Source: Carnobacterium_A sp047553015 (lineage in GTDB: Bacteria > Bacillota > Bacilli > Lactobacillales > Carnobacteriaceae). Taken from it: 64,000 nt of DNA. The notes under the pieces were generated by a model, which did no database searches, had not been told where the DNA came from, and worked only from the letters and a program-made list of their open reading frames with translations. Shown here in pieces: positions 42,958 through 51,167 of the stretch (position 1 is the stretch's first letter; every line of letters starts with the position of its first letter). Made by a program: the position numbers and the translations under genes. Location: contig NZ_CP180212.1 of NCBI RefSeq assembly GCF_047553015.1, positions 682,001 to 746,000 of the forward strand. Reading direction: 5' to 3'.

Positions 42958-43518
42958 ATGAAATGGTCATTAAACGAATTGCAAAAATACCGCTTTGAAC
43001 CGCTTATTTTTTCTGAAACAGTTGATTTAAAAAAGACATTGTTGAAGAGAGATAAAGAAATTTTAGATGTATCTCCTATTCTTTTGGAAGGAAGTCTAAT
43101 TGTTCAAGAAAACGAGATCTTGCTTCATATGGTTGTTTCATTAGATGTGACACTGCCTTCCGCAAGGTCATTAGAACCAGTATTGATACCTTTATCTTTA
43201 GAGGTAGACGAGATTTATATTCCAGAAAATGCAGCAAGTCGCGAAGCTGTTGAAGATGAAGGAACGGTTATTCAACTAGAGAATGACTGGGTCGATTTAT
43301 CTGAAGCAATTGAAGATGCGGTTTTGTTAAATATTCCGATTCAAGTTTTTACTGAAGAAGAAGTAAAGGAAAATAAAATGCCAAGTGGAAACGATTGGGT
43401 TGTGATGTCTGAAGATGAGTTTACATCAGAAAAAGCAGAACAAAAAGCTAAAACATTGGATCCTCGTTTTGCCGGTTTGAAAGATTTATTTAAAGATGAA
43501 TCTGATGATAAGAAGTGA
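42958..43518 (+). CDS. YceD/DUF177 family protein
   Basis: A 186-aa protein of the DUF177 family, linked elsewhere to 23S rRNA accumulation and often cotranscribed with rpmF. VDLKKTLLKRD, VSPILLEGSLIVQENEILLHM, VSLDVTLPSARSLEPVLIPL and the C-terminal LDPRFAGLKDLF (family signature) are visible. The usual cysteine pair of the central region is replaced by LPSARS. AGGAGTGATGG precedes the ATG. Confidence 0.88.
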   Translation: MKWSLNELQKYRFEPLIFSETVDLKKTLLKRDKEILDVSPILLEGSLIVQENEILLHMVVSLDVTLPSARSLEPVLIPLSLEVDEIYIPENAASREAVEDEGTVIQLENDWVDLSEAIEDAVLLNIPIQVFTEEEVKENKMPSGNDWVVMSEDEFTSEKAEQKAKTLDPRFAGLKDLFKDESDDKK

Positions 43519-43590
43519 GAATAGAGTTTAAATCTCCTCTTTTCGAACGAATAAATCAAGAACAGAAGGAAATTTAAGGAGGTGTAGAGA

Positions 43591-43770
43591 ATGGCAGTAC
43601 CAAAAAGAAGAACATCAAAAGCTAAGAAAAACAGACGCCGTACGCATTTTAAATTAGAAGTGCCTGGCATGAATGCATGTCCTAACTGTAGTGAATTGAA
43701 AAAAAGTCACCACGTTTGTCCAGCATGTGGCCATTACGATGGAAAAGAAGTAGTAAGCAAAGAAGCATAA
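43591..43770 (+). CDS. rpmF: 50S ribosomal protein L32
   Basis: A 59-aa ribosomal protein: MAVPKRRTSKAKKNRRR, then a zinc ribbon with CPNC (residues 30-33) and CPAC (43-46). It is the C+ form of L32, which needs zinc. AAGGAGGTG precedes the ATG. It is cotranscribed with yceD and followed by a strong terminator. Confidence 0.97.
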   Translation: MAVPKRRTSKAKKNRRRTHFKLEVPGMNACPNCSELKKSHHVCPACGHYDGKEVVSKEA

Positions 43771-43796
43771 GATTACTATTATGTTGAATTAATATC

Positions 43797-43831
43797 AAAA
43801 CACCCTTGAGACCATGGCTCAAGGGTGTTTT
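43797..43831 (+). terminator. Terminator of yceD-rpmF
   Basis: A 14-bp perfect stem (AAAACACCCTTGAG) with a 7-base loop and a terminal TTTT. Confidence 0.85.
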
Positions 43832-43996
43832 GCTTTTAAAAAATAATCGATATTATTTAGCTCCTTAACTGGAGTATCGAGTTAAGTGTGTACAAAAATT
43901 CTGATTTAAGGTAAATTGAATGAGAGAGTTAAGCGGTTAAAAAAGACTGATAGAGAGGAACAAAAATGGTTTTTTTAAATGGATAGGAGGATGAGA

Positions 43997-44380
43997 ATGG
44001 ATTTATCATTATTTAATCTAGTAGATATCTTACTTTACTTTTTACCAATAGGTTTAATTTTTATTTTTGGTAGAAGCATTAACCGCCATTTTAGAAATCG
44101 ACAAACTAAGATTAAGCTTGTAGATTTGATGATTCCTTATTTGATGGTTGGTATCCAAATACTAAGTATCCGAACATTTAAACAATCTATTTTTCTTTAT
44201 TTTTTAATTTTTTTATTTAGTTTAGGAATAATAATTGCTATTCTTATAGCTTATAAAAAAGGAGAAATTAGTTATAGTAAATTTTTTAAAACGTATTGGC
44301 GCTTTGTATTTCTTTTTTCTTTTCTAATGTATTACTTTTTGGTGGCAGCTAGTATTGTAAATAAACTAGTATCTTTTTAA
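43997..44380 (+). CDS. DUF3397 family membrane protein
   Basis: A 127-aa hydrophobic protein with four predicted membrane segments (roughly residues 9-25, 45-60, 66-85 and 100-122). Its position just upstream of mraZ and its layout match DUF3397 proteins of Lactobacillales. Function is unknown. The ATG at 43997 is six bases after AGGAGG; the in-frame ATG at 43979 precedes that site and is not credible. No terminator separates it from mraZ. Confidence 0.7.
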   Translation: MDLSLFNLVDILLYFLPIGLIFIFGRSINRHFRNRQTKIKLVDLMIPYLMVGIQILSIRTFKQSIFLYFLIFLFSLGIIIAILIAYKKGEISYSKFFKTYWRFVFLFSFLMYYFLVAASIVNKLVSF

Positions 44381-44534
44381 GTAGTAAGATGGATTTTAAC
44401 CGCCATTTTGCTGCTTTTTTTGTTTCATCTGAACGTGTTTTTTCTTTCCTATTTTTTTATAGTACTAGTATCTATTAAGGCAACGAACTCTGACTCATCT
44501 TAATCTATATTTTTTTGAAATATATCTGTTATTT

Positions 44535-44559
44535 GTGGTGGAAAGTGGGGCAATATGGT
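44535..44559 (+). promoter_or_regulatory. Putative MraZ operator (three phased TGG repeats)
   Basis: TGGTG, five bases, TGGGG, five bases, TGGTA: three TGG-containing boxes at an exact 10-bp period, 40-64 bases before mraZ. This is the arrangement reported for MraZ binding in other bacteria (TGGGN boxes spaced by 5 bp). Confidence 0.65.
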
Positions 44560-44566
44560 AGACTAA

Positions 44567-44582
44567 AACCATCTATAGATGG
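44567..44582. repeat. Perfect 16-bp palindrome in the mraZ leader
   Basis: ACCATCTATAGATGGT lies between the MraZ boxes and the mraZ SD (GGTGGGGTGAG). It could be an operator or an RNA hairpin near the ribosome-binding site. Confidence 0.55.
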
Positions 44583-44598
44583 TGGGGTGAGTATAGAT

Positions 44599-45030
44599 AT
44601 GTTACTAGGTGAGTATAAGCATAATATCGATGCAAAAGGTCGCTTGATTATGCCAGCTAAGTTTCGAAATGATTTAGGCGTAACATTTATTTTGACCAGA
44701 GGTTTGGATGGTTGTTTATTTGGTTATCCTAAAGATGAGTGGTCTATACTTGAAGAAAAATTGAAGCAACTTCCATTAGCAAAAAAAGAAGTTCGAGCAT
44801 TCACACGATTTTTTTATTCAGCGGCAACAGAGTGTGAATTAGATAAACAAGGACGAATCAATATTCCTCAAACTTTAAGAGAATATGCAAATTTAAATAA
44901 AGCTTGTCATATTATAGGTGTATCTGATCGTATAGAAATATGGAGTGAGGCAAGATGGGATGATTTTTCAACTGAAGCAGAAGAATCATTTGATGAGATT
45001 GCTGAAAATATGAGTGGTTTTGGATTCTAA
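44599..45030 (+). CDS. mraZ: MraZ, transcriptional regulator of the dcw cluster
   Basis: A 143-aa DNA-binding protein with two SpoVT/AbrB-type domains: MLLGEYKHNIDAKGRLIMPAKFR and then CELDKQGRINIPQTLREYA. It autoregulates the dcw operon. The ATG at 44599 gives the normal family length; the open frame from 44515 runs through the operator and is not translated. Upstream TGG repeats form its likely binding site. Confidence 0.95.
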   Translation: MLLGEYKHNIDAKGRLIMPAKFRNDLGVTFILTRGLDGCLFGYPKDEWSILEEKLKQLPLAKKEVRAFTRFFYSAATECELDKQGRINIPQTLREYANLNKACHIIGVSDRIEIWSEARWDDFSTEAEESFDEIAENMSGFGF

Positions 45031-45075
45031 AAAATAAATGATAACGTTAGTATAAAAAAGCTAGGTGGGGGAAAA

Positions 45076-46026
45076 ATGACAGAATTTAATCACGAAACAG
45101 TCTTGCTCCACGAAACAATAGATAATTTAGCTATTGTACCAGATGGAATATATGTTGATTGTACATTAGGAGGAGCAGGTCACAGCGAATATCTGCTTTC
45201 TCAATTAAATGAGAATGGGCATCTGTACGCCTTTGATCAAGATATAAGAGCTATTGAACATGCTGAAATTCGTTTAGCAGACTATGTAGAAAAAAATATG
45301 GTTACGTTTGTTAAATCAAATTTTCGTTTTATAAAAGAAGAGCTAAATGCTTTAGGAGTACTAGAAGTAGATGGAATATTTTATGACTTAGGTGTCTCAT
45401 CTCCACAACTAGATGAAGCACAAAGAGGTTTTAGTTACCATCAAGATGCTCCTTTAGATATGCGAATGGACACGGACGCTCCATTAACAGCTAAAGAAGT
45501 CGTTAACTCTTGGGCTTATCAAGATTTAGTAAGGATTTTTTACCGTTATGGTGAGGAGAAGTTTTCTAAGAGTGTTGCACGAAAAATAGAAGCAGCGCGT
45601 GAAGAAAAAACAATTGAAACGACTAGTGAACTAGTTGAAATTATAAAAAGTGGTATTCCTGCACCTGCTAGAAGAAAAGGTGGTCATCCTGCAAAACGAG
45701 TGTTTCAAGCAATAAGAATTGCTGTAAACGACGAGTTATCTTCAGTAGAAGACTCACTTGAAGAAGCGATTGGCTTATTGAAAGTAGGAGGCAGAATTAG
45801 TGCCATCACATTTCATTCATTAGAAGACCGAATTGTGAAGTCACTGTTTAAAGAATACGCTAAAGGTCGAGAAACACCAAGAGGATTACCAATTATTCCA
45901 GAAGAATACTTGCCCGAATTAAAATTAATTACTCGCAAACCAATACTACCAAGTGAGTCTGAGTTAGAAATAAATAATCGAGCCAGAAGTGCAAAGTTAA
46001 GAGTAGCAGAAAGACAAAGGAAATAG
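45076..46026 (+). CDS. rsmH: 16S rRNA (cytosine-1402-N4)-methyltransferase
   Basis: A 316-aa methyltransferase (MraW) modifying C1402 in the P site. Conserved: HETVLLHETIDNL, DCTLGGAGHSEYLL (SAM site), FDQDIRAIEHA, YDLGVSSPQLDEAQRGFSY, PLDMRMD, KGGHPAKRVFQAIRIAVNDEL and AITFHSLEDRIVK. Length and order are typical. GGTGGGGG precedes the ATG; ftsL follows after 36 bases. Confidence 0.96.
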   Translation: MTEFNHETVLLHETIDNLAIVPDGIYVDCTLGGAGHSEYLLSQLNENGHLYAFDQDIRAIEHAEIRLADYVEKNMVTFVKSNFRFIKEELNALGVLEVDGIFYDLGVSSPQLDEAQRGFSYHQDAPLDMRMDTDAPLTAKEVVNSWAYQDLVRIFYRYGEEKFSKSVARKIEAAREEKTIETTSELVEIIKSGIPAPARRKGGHPAKRVFQAIRIAVNDELSSVEDSLEEAIGLLKVGGRISAITFHSLEDRIVKSLFKEYAKGRETPRGLPIIPEEYLPELKLITRKPILPSESELEINNRARSAKLRVAERQRK

Positions 46027-46062
46027 AAACTTGGTATAGAGGTTAGAAAGGAAGTTATCTAG

Positions 46063-46449
46063 ATGTCGTTAAATAGTAATTTAGCTAGAAAAGTCGAAGT
46101 AGAAATACCCTTGCAGTCGCCATCTAATGTGCCAGAACAATCAACTGGGATGGTGCATAGATCGATTTCTAAAAAATCACTTGCAACAAGAGTAGAAAAA
46201 ATGCTAATGGGTATCATTATGGCTATAGCTTTTACCTTAATTGCAGTTAGTATTTCTTTGGAAATCAATATAGCAAGCACGAATCGAGCGCTACAAGATA
46301 CAAAGGTATCTATTCTAAATACAACGACAATAAATAGTAATTTACAACAAGAAGTGCAAGAACTATCTAGATATGATCGGATCTATAGATTTGCTAACAA
46401 ACAAGGATTAAAAATGAATGAAGCGAATGTAAGGAATGTTGTTAAATGA
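46063..46449 (+). CDS. ftsL: Cell division protein FtsL
   Basis: A 128-aa bitopic membrane protein. It has a cytoplasmic N-terminus of about 45 residues, one membrane helix (about 48-68) and an extracellular coiled-coil-like segment. It ends ERIYRFANKQGLKMNEANVRNVVK-like (RIYRFANKQGLKM seen). It bridges DivIB/DivIC with the division transpeptidase. Sequence similarity is low, as usual for FtsL; position between rsmH and the PBP gene settles the call. It overlaps the next start by four bases. Confidence 0.88.
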   Translation: MSLNSNLARKVEVEIPLQSPSNVPEQSTGMVHRSISKKSLATRVEKMLMGIIMAIAFTLIAVSISLEINIASTNRALQDTKVSILNTTTINSNLQQEVQELSRYDRIYRFANKQGLKMNEANVRNVVK

Positions 46450-48620
46450 AGACTAGAAGTGCTTTTAAAAATAGAAAAAATATGACGATTCTGCTTTTTT
46501 TTATTGCTGGATTAACTTTTATGGTATTTGTAGGACGTTTTGCTTTTATTATGGTAAAAGGAGAAATTAACGGAGAAGATTTATCTCAAAATGTTAACAA
46601 TCTCTATACAAGAAGTAGTGTACTCGAAGCAAACAGGGGAGCCATTTATGATGTCGGTGGTAATCCTATTGCTGTAGACGCTACTTCTTATTCATTAATC
46701 GCTGTTTTAACAGATAAGTGGTCTAATACACCTGAAAATCCTCTGCATGTAGTAAACAAGCAAAAAACAGCAGCAGCTTTAGCTAAGCATATTTCTATGA
46801 GTGAAGCTGAAATTTTGAAAAAATTAAACCAAGAAAACTTGAGTCAAGTTGAGTTTGGTTCTGCTGGTAAAAAATTATCTTATGATAATAAATCATCGAT
46901 TGAAAAAGAAAAATTACCTGGAATTATTTTTGATGAAACACCGACTAGATTATATCCAAATGGTACTTTTGCTTCACATATTGTTGGCTATGCTGAACTA
47001 CCTACAGATAAAAATGGTGAACTAAGTACAAATCCATTGAATGACGACTTAGTTGGCTTAATGGGTATAGAACAATCCTATAACACTGAATTGACTGGTA
47101 AAGATGGATCAATTGAATACCAGAAAGATAATTTTGGGTATGTTTTGCCAAACTCTACTGTGAAATCTACGAATCCAGTAGATGGTAAAGATATTTATTT
47201 AACTTTAGATAAAAGAATGCAAGTTTACTTAGAAAGTATTATGACTGAAGTTAATGATCACTATCATCCGGTTGGAATGACTGCTACGCTGATGAATCCA
47301 GAAACTGGAGCAATTATTGCTGCCTCTCAAAGACCTTCATTCAATGGGACAACTAAAGAAGGAATTGGCGATCTATGGCAAAATTTATTGGTAGAACAAA
47401 CTTTTGAACCAGGTTCTACAATGAAGGTTTTGACGCTTGCCTCTGCTATCGAAGAAGGAGTATTTAATCCTGCTGAAACGTATATGTCCGGTTCTAAACA
47501 AATTTCAGGTAGTGTAGTAAATGATCATAATGTATATGGGTGGGGGGAAATTAGTTATTTAGAGGGATTAGAACGATCAAGTAACGTAGCTTTTATAAAC
47601 TTAATGGAAAAAATGGGTACAGAAACATGGAAAAGTTATATGGATAAATTTGGTATAGGAAAAGTAACAGAAACAGGATTGCCTAATGAACAAAAAGGAA
47701 ATAATCCCTACATGTGGCCGATTGAAAAAGCTAATACATCTTTTGGACAAGGATTAACTGTGACAGTTATGCAAATGATGCAAGCTTATTCAGCTGTGGC
47801 GAATGAAGGCAAAATGATGAAGCCGCAATTCATAAGCAAGATTGTAGACTCTAAGACAGGAAAGGAAACTATTTTTAATCCTGAAGTAGTTAATGAGCCT
47901 ATTTCTAAAAAAACAGCAGATCAAGCATTAAACTATTTAAAAGAAGTGGTGTATGGTGAACATGGGACTGGGAGAAGTTATAAAATAGAAGGTCATGAAA
48001 TAGCGGCAAAAACTGGGACTGCTCAAATCGTAAACCCTGACACAAAGGAATATTATAATGGAGGCAATAATTATATCTTTTCAGTAGTCGGAATGGCTCC
48101 AGTTGATGATCCTAAGGTTGTCTTATACGTAACTGTGCAACAACCAGCAGTTAATGATCCTTCTGTTATTGGAAGTGATGTAGTAAAAGAAATTTTTAAT
48201 CCTGTTATGAAACGAGCTCTCGAATCCCAACATTTGAGTGATGAATCTCAAATACAAGATGTAAATCAAGTAGAAATGCCAGAAGTAACCGGTCTTTCTA
48301 AAATAAAGGCATTAGAGGAAGTAGATAAAACAAAACTGGATGTGACTATTATTGGAAGTGGCGATACAATCGTGCAACAAATGCCGTTGCCTCAAAAAAT
48401 AATTATAAAAAATCAGCGAATTATATTAATGACTAATGGTGCTATGACAATGCCAGATATGACTGGTTGGTCAAAGAACGATGTTTTAAAAGTATCCGAA
48501 ATCACTGGAATTAAATTTTCATTTGAAGGAGAGGGTTACGTAATCGAACAAGGCCTCATGCCACAAGCTAATATGCAAAATGAGGAAACTATTACGATTA
48601 CACTAGCTTCTCCTCAATAA
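46446..48620 (+). CDS. Division-specific class B penicillin-binding protein, PBP2X/PBP2B type
   Basis: A 724-aa septal transpeptidase. It has one N-terminal membrane helix (about residues 14-36), a dimerisation domain (from RGAIYDVGGNPIAVD), and a transpeptidase domain with S-T-M-K (in FEPGSTMKVL), SSN (in ERSSNVAF) and KTGT. Two C-terminal PASTA domains follow (EMPEVTGLSKIKALEE and TMPDMTGWSKNDVLKV). The ATG overlaps ftsL (ATGA). It is the functional equivalent of pbp2X/pbpB in the dcw cluster. Confidence 0.95.
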   Translation: MKTRSAFKNRKNMTILLFFIAGLTFMVFVGRFAFIMVKGEINGEDLSQNVNNLYTRSSVLEANRGAIYDVGGNPIAVDATSYSLIAVLTDKWSNTPENPLHVVNKQKTAAALAKHISMSEAEILKKLNQENLSQVEFGSAGKKLSYDNKSSIEKEKLPGIIFDETPTRLYPNGTFASHIVGYAELPTDKNGELSTNPLNDDLVGLMGIEQSYNTELTGKDGSIEYQKDNFGYVLPNSTVKSTNPVDGKDIYLTLDKRMQVYLESIMTEVNDHYHPVGMTATLMNPETGAIIAASQRPSFNGTTKEGIGDLWQNLLVEQTFEPGSTMKVLTLASAIEEGVFNPAETYMSGSKQISGSVVNDHNVYGWGEISYLEGLERSSNVAFINLMEKMGTETWKSYMDKFGIGKVTETGLPNEQKGNNPYMWPIEKANTSFGQGLTVTVMQMMQAYSAVANEGKMMKPQFISKIVDSKTGKETIFNPEVVNEPISKKTADQALNYLKEVVYGEHGTGRSYKIEGHEIAAKTGTAQIVNPDTKEYYNGGNNYIFSVVGMAPVDDPKVVLYVTVQQPAVNDPSVIGSDVVKEIFNPVMKRALESQHLSDESQIQDVNQVEMPEVTGLSKIKALEEVDKTKLDVTIIGSGDTIVQQMPLPQKIIIKNQRIILMTNGAMTMPDMTGWSKNDVLKVSEITGIKFSFEGEGYVIEQGLMPQANMQNEETITITLASPQ

Positions 48621-48642
48621 TGGAATAGAAAAGGTGGAAATT

Positions 48643-50112
48643 ATGAAAGCAATTGATTTGATCGCACCCCTTATTATTAAGGGACTATCTAGTGATATTT
48701 CTCAAGAATTATCTATTTCTAAGATAGCCCAAGATACACGAGAAATAGAAAAAAACTCTTTGTTTATTTGTATCCAAGGAGCGCTACAAGATGGCCATAA
48801 ATTAGCTAGAGAAGCAGTTGATAGAGGAGCTGTTCTAATTATAGCGAGTAAAAAAATAACAGTATCCGTACCAGTAGTTTACGTTGCAGATACGACAAAA
48901 GCGATGGCTATTTTAGCAGATTATTTTTACCAGCATCCCAGCCAACGTTTAAGAGTAATTGGGGTCACAGGTACAAATGGTAAAACAACTGTGACTCATT
49001 TATTAGATCAAATTTTTAGAAACAACGGAGAAACAACGGGTGTCATTGGAACGATGTATCGTCGCATTGGAGATAAATTGTTTACAACTAAAAATACAAC
49101 TCCAGATAGTCTTACTTTGCAAAGAACACTAAGTGAAATGAATGAAGCTGGAGTGACGACTTGTTCTATGGAGGTATCTTCTCATGCCTTGGTACAAGGG
49201 AGGGTTTGGGGAACAGATTTTGATGTTGCGATATTCACAAACTTGAGTCAAGATCATTTAGAATACCATCATACGATGGAAGAATATGCGCATGCAAAGG
49301 AATTGCTTTTTTCTCAATTAGGAAATAGTTACAAAAGTAACCAACCCAAATATGCTGTTTTGAACATAGATGATTCCGTTGGCCGCAGTTATCAAAATAA
49401 AATAGCTGCGCAAATTTATTCGTATGGCATTGAACAACCAGCGGATTTTAGAGCAATAGAGTTAAAAACAACGAATAAAGGAACAAGTTTTACTTTGTTG
49501 TTTCAGGAAAAAGCATACCCTGTCCACATGCAAATGATAGGTAAATTTAATGTGTCTAATGCTTTAGCTGCTATTGCAGCTGCTTATGCTTCGGGAATAG
49601 AGTTAGCTAGTATTATTGATTCAATGGAAAAAATTAAAGGAGTAAGAGGTCGTTTTGAAGTCGTACAAGGCGCACAAGACTTCACAGCAATCGTTGACTA
49701 TGCTCATACACCTGATGGGCTATTAAATGTATTAGATGCAGTAAATGAGATTAAAACGAGTAAAGTATATTGCATTGTTGGATGTGGTGGAGATCGAGAT
49801 CGGACAAAGAGACCGATTATGGCAGAAGTTGCTATGTCTAACTCAGATTGTGTCATTTTTACATCTGATAATCCAAGAACCGAAGATCCACAAGATATCC
49901 TTGACGAAATGGTTGTAAACTTAAAAGTAGGCACTTACCAAATGATTTTAGATCGTAAAAAAGCTATTCAAGCAGCAGTCAACCAAGCAACAACAAATGA
50001 CATTATTTTAATTGCAGGAAAAGGACATGAGGATTATCAGATTATTGGCACAAAAAAGCATCATTTTGATGATGTTGAAGAAGTAGAAGAAGCTATCAAA
50101 CTAAAAAATTAA
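48643..50112 (+). CDS. murE: UDP-MurNAc-L-Ala-D-Glu:meso-DAP ligase MurE
   Basis: A 489-aa cytoplasmic ligase adding the third amino acid of the peptidoglycan stem. ATP motif GVTGTNGKTTVTHLL; TFTNL-like IFTNLSQDHLEYH; the specificity motif reads DNPRTEDP, where the Arg recognises meso-DAP. Lysine-adding enzymes differ here. GKGHEDYQ is near the C-terminus. Start chosen at ATG 48643, six bases after AAGGTGG. MurE between the PBP gene and mraY matches bacilli and differs from enterococci. Confidence 0.95.
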   Translation: MKAIDLIAPLIIKGLSSDISQELSISKIAQDTREIEKNSLFICIQGALQDGHKLAREAVDRGAVLIIASKKITVSVPVVYVADTTKAMAILADYFYQHPSQRLRVIGVTGTNGKTTVTHLLDQIFRNNGETTGVIGTMYRRIGDKLFTTKNTTPDSLTLQRTLSEMNEAGVTTCSMEVSSHALVQGRVWGTDFDVAIFTNLSQDHLEYHHTMEEYAHAKELLFSQLGNSYKSNQPKYAVLNIDDSVGRSYQNKIAAQIYSYGIEQPADFRAIELKTTNKGTSFTLLFQEKAYPVHMQMIGKFNVSNALAAIAAAYASGIELASIIDSMEKIKGVRGRFEVVQGAQDFTAIVDYAHTPDGLLNVLDAVNEIKTSKVYCIVGCGGDRDRTKRPIMAEVAMSNSDCVIFTSDNPRTEDPQDILDEMVVNLKVGTYQMILDRKKAIQAAVNQATTNDIILIAGKGHEDYQIIGTKKHHFDDVEEVEEAIKLKN

Positions 50113-50134
50113 AGAAATTTAGGAGCGATTAAGT

Positions 50135-51100
50135 ATGCACTGGACAGAAATGTTATTGCCATGGGTCAGTAGTTTTGCACTGACTATTATGACAATGCCA
50201 ATTGTTATTGGCTATTTTAGAACAAAACAATTAGGACAAATAACAAGAGATGAAGGCCCTAAATGGCATGAAGTTAAAACAGGGACACCGACAATGGGTG
50301 GTGTTGTCTTTTTGATAGCGTCTGTTATTTCAACGGTATGGGTTAGCCTTTGGCAAAATAGTTTATCAATAAGTCTAGTGTTACTATTATTTATTATTTT
50401 ACTTTATGGTTTGTTAGGTTTTTTAGATGATTTTATCAAAATCTTTAGAAAACGCAACTTAGGATTAACGTCTAAGCAAAAATTAATAGGTCAATTAGTC
50501 GGTGGACTATTGTTCTTTATTGTTTACCAATTAAATAATCTTCCAACTAATTTAACTATTCCCTTAATAGGTTCAATCGATTTTGGGTGGTTCTATGGTA
50601 TTTTTGTTTTATTTTGGTTGGTTGGATTTTCTAACGCTGTTAATTTAACAGATGGATTAGACGGGTTAGTTGCAGGAACTGCAGGTATAGCTTATATAGC
50701 TTACGCATTTATTGCTTGGAACCAACAACAAGTAGATGTTTTGATTTTCTGTTTAACAATTATTGGAGGTTTAGTTGGATTTTTCTTCTTCAATAAAAAA
50801 CCAGCGAAAATATTTATGGGAGATGTTGGTTCACTTGCTTTAGGCGGAGGATTGGCAGCAGTATCTATTTTATTAAAACAAGAGTGGTCTTTGCTTTTAA
50901 TTGGCTTAATTTTTGTAATTGAAACCGCTAGTGTTATGATTCAAGTAACATCATTCAAATTGACAGGGAAAAGAGTCTTTAAAATGAGTCCTATCCATCA
51001 TCATTTTGAAATGAGTGGGTGGAGTGAATGGCGTGTTGTATTAACGTTTTGGTTTATCAGTCTTGTTGCAGCCTTACTAAGTCTATGGCTAGTTTTTTAA
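50135..51100 (+). CDS. mraY: Phospho-MurNAc-pentapeptide transferase MraY
   Basis: A 321-aa polytopic membrane enzyme making lipid I on undecaprenyl phosphate. GPKWHEVKTGTPTMGGVVF, FLDDFIKIF (DDxxK), NAVNLTDGLDGLVAG and the C-terminal FKMSPIHHHFEMSGWSEWRVV (HHH motif) are conserved. About ten hydrophobic segments are visible. AGGAGCG precedes the ATG. Confidence 0.97.
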   Translation: MHWTEMLLPWVSSFALTIMTMPIVIGYFRTKQLGQITRDEGPKWHEVKTGTPTMGGVVFLIASVISTVWVSLWQNSLSISLVLLLFIILLYGLLGFLDDFIKIFRKRNLGLTSKQKLIGQLVGGLLFFIVYQLNNLPTNLTIPLIGSIDFGWFYGIFVLFWLVGFSNAVNLTDGLDGLVAGTAGIAYIAYAFIAWNQQQVDVLIFCLTIIGGLVGFFFFNKKPAKIFMGDVGSLALGGGLAAVSILLKQEWSLLLIGLIFVIETASVMIQVTSFKLTGKRVFKMSPIHHHFEMSGWSEWRVVLTFWFISLVAALLSLWLVF

Positions 51101-51167
51101 GATAAATGAAATAAATAATTTGATAAAGGCAGTAGGTTAACTTATTCCGCTAGAAAGAGGTCTAGAT

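Noticed and set aside
43341..43670. A 109-codon reverse frame across yceD-rpmF
   Set aside because: It overlaps the ribosomal protein L32 gene and the end of yceD on the + strand, both clearly real.
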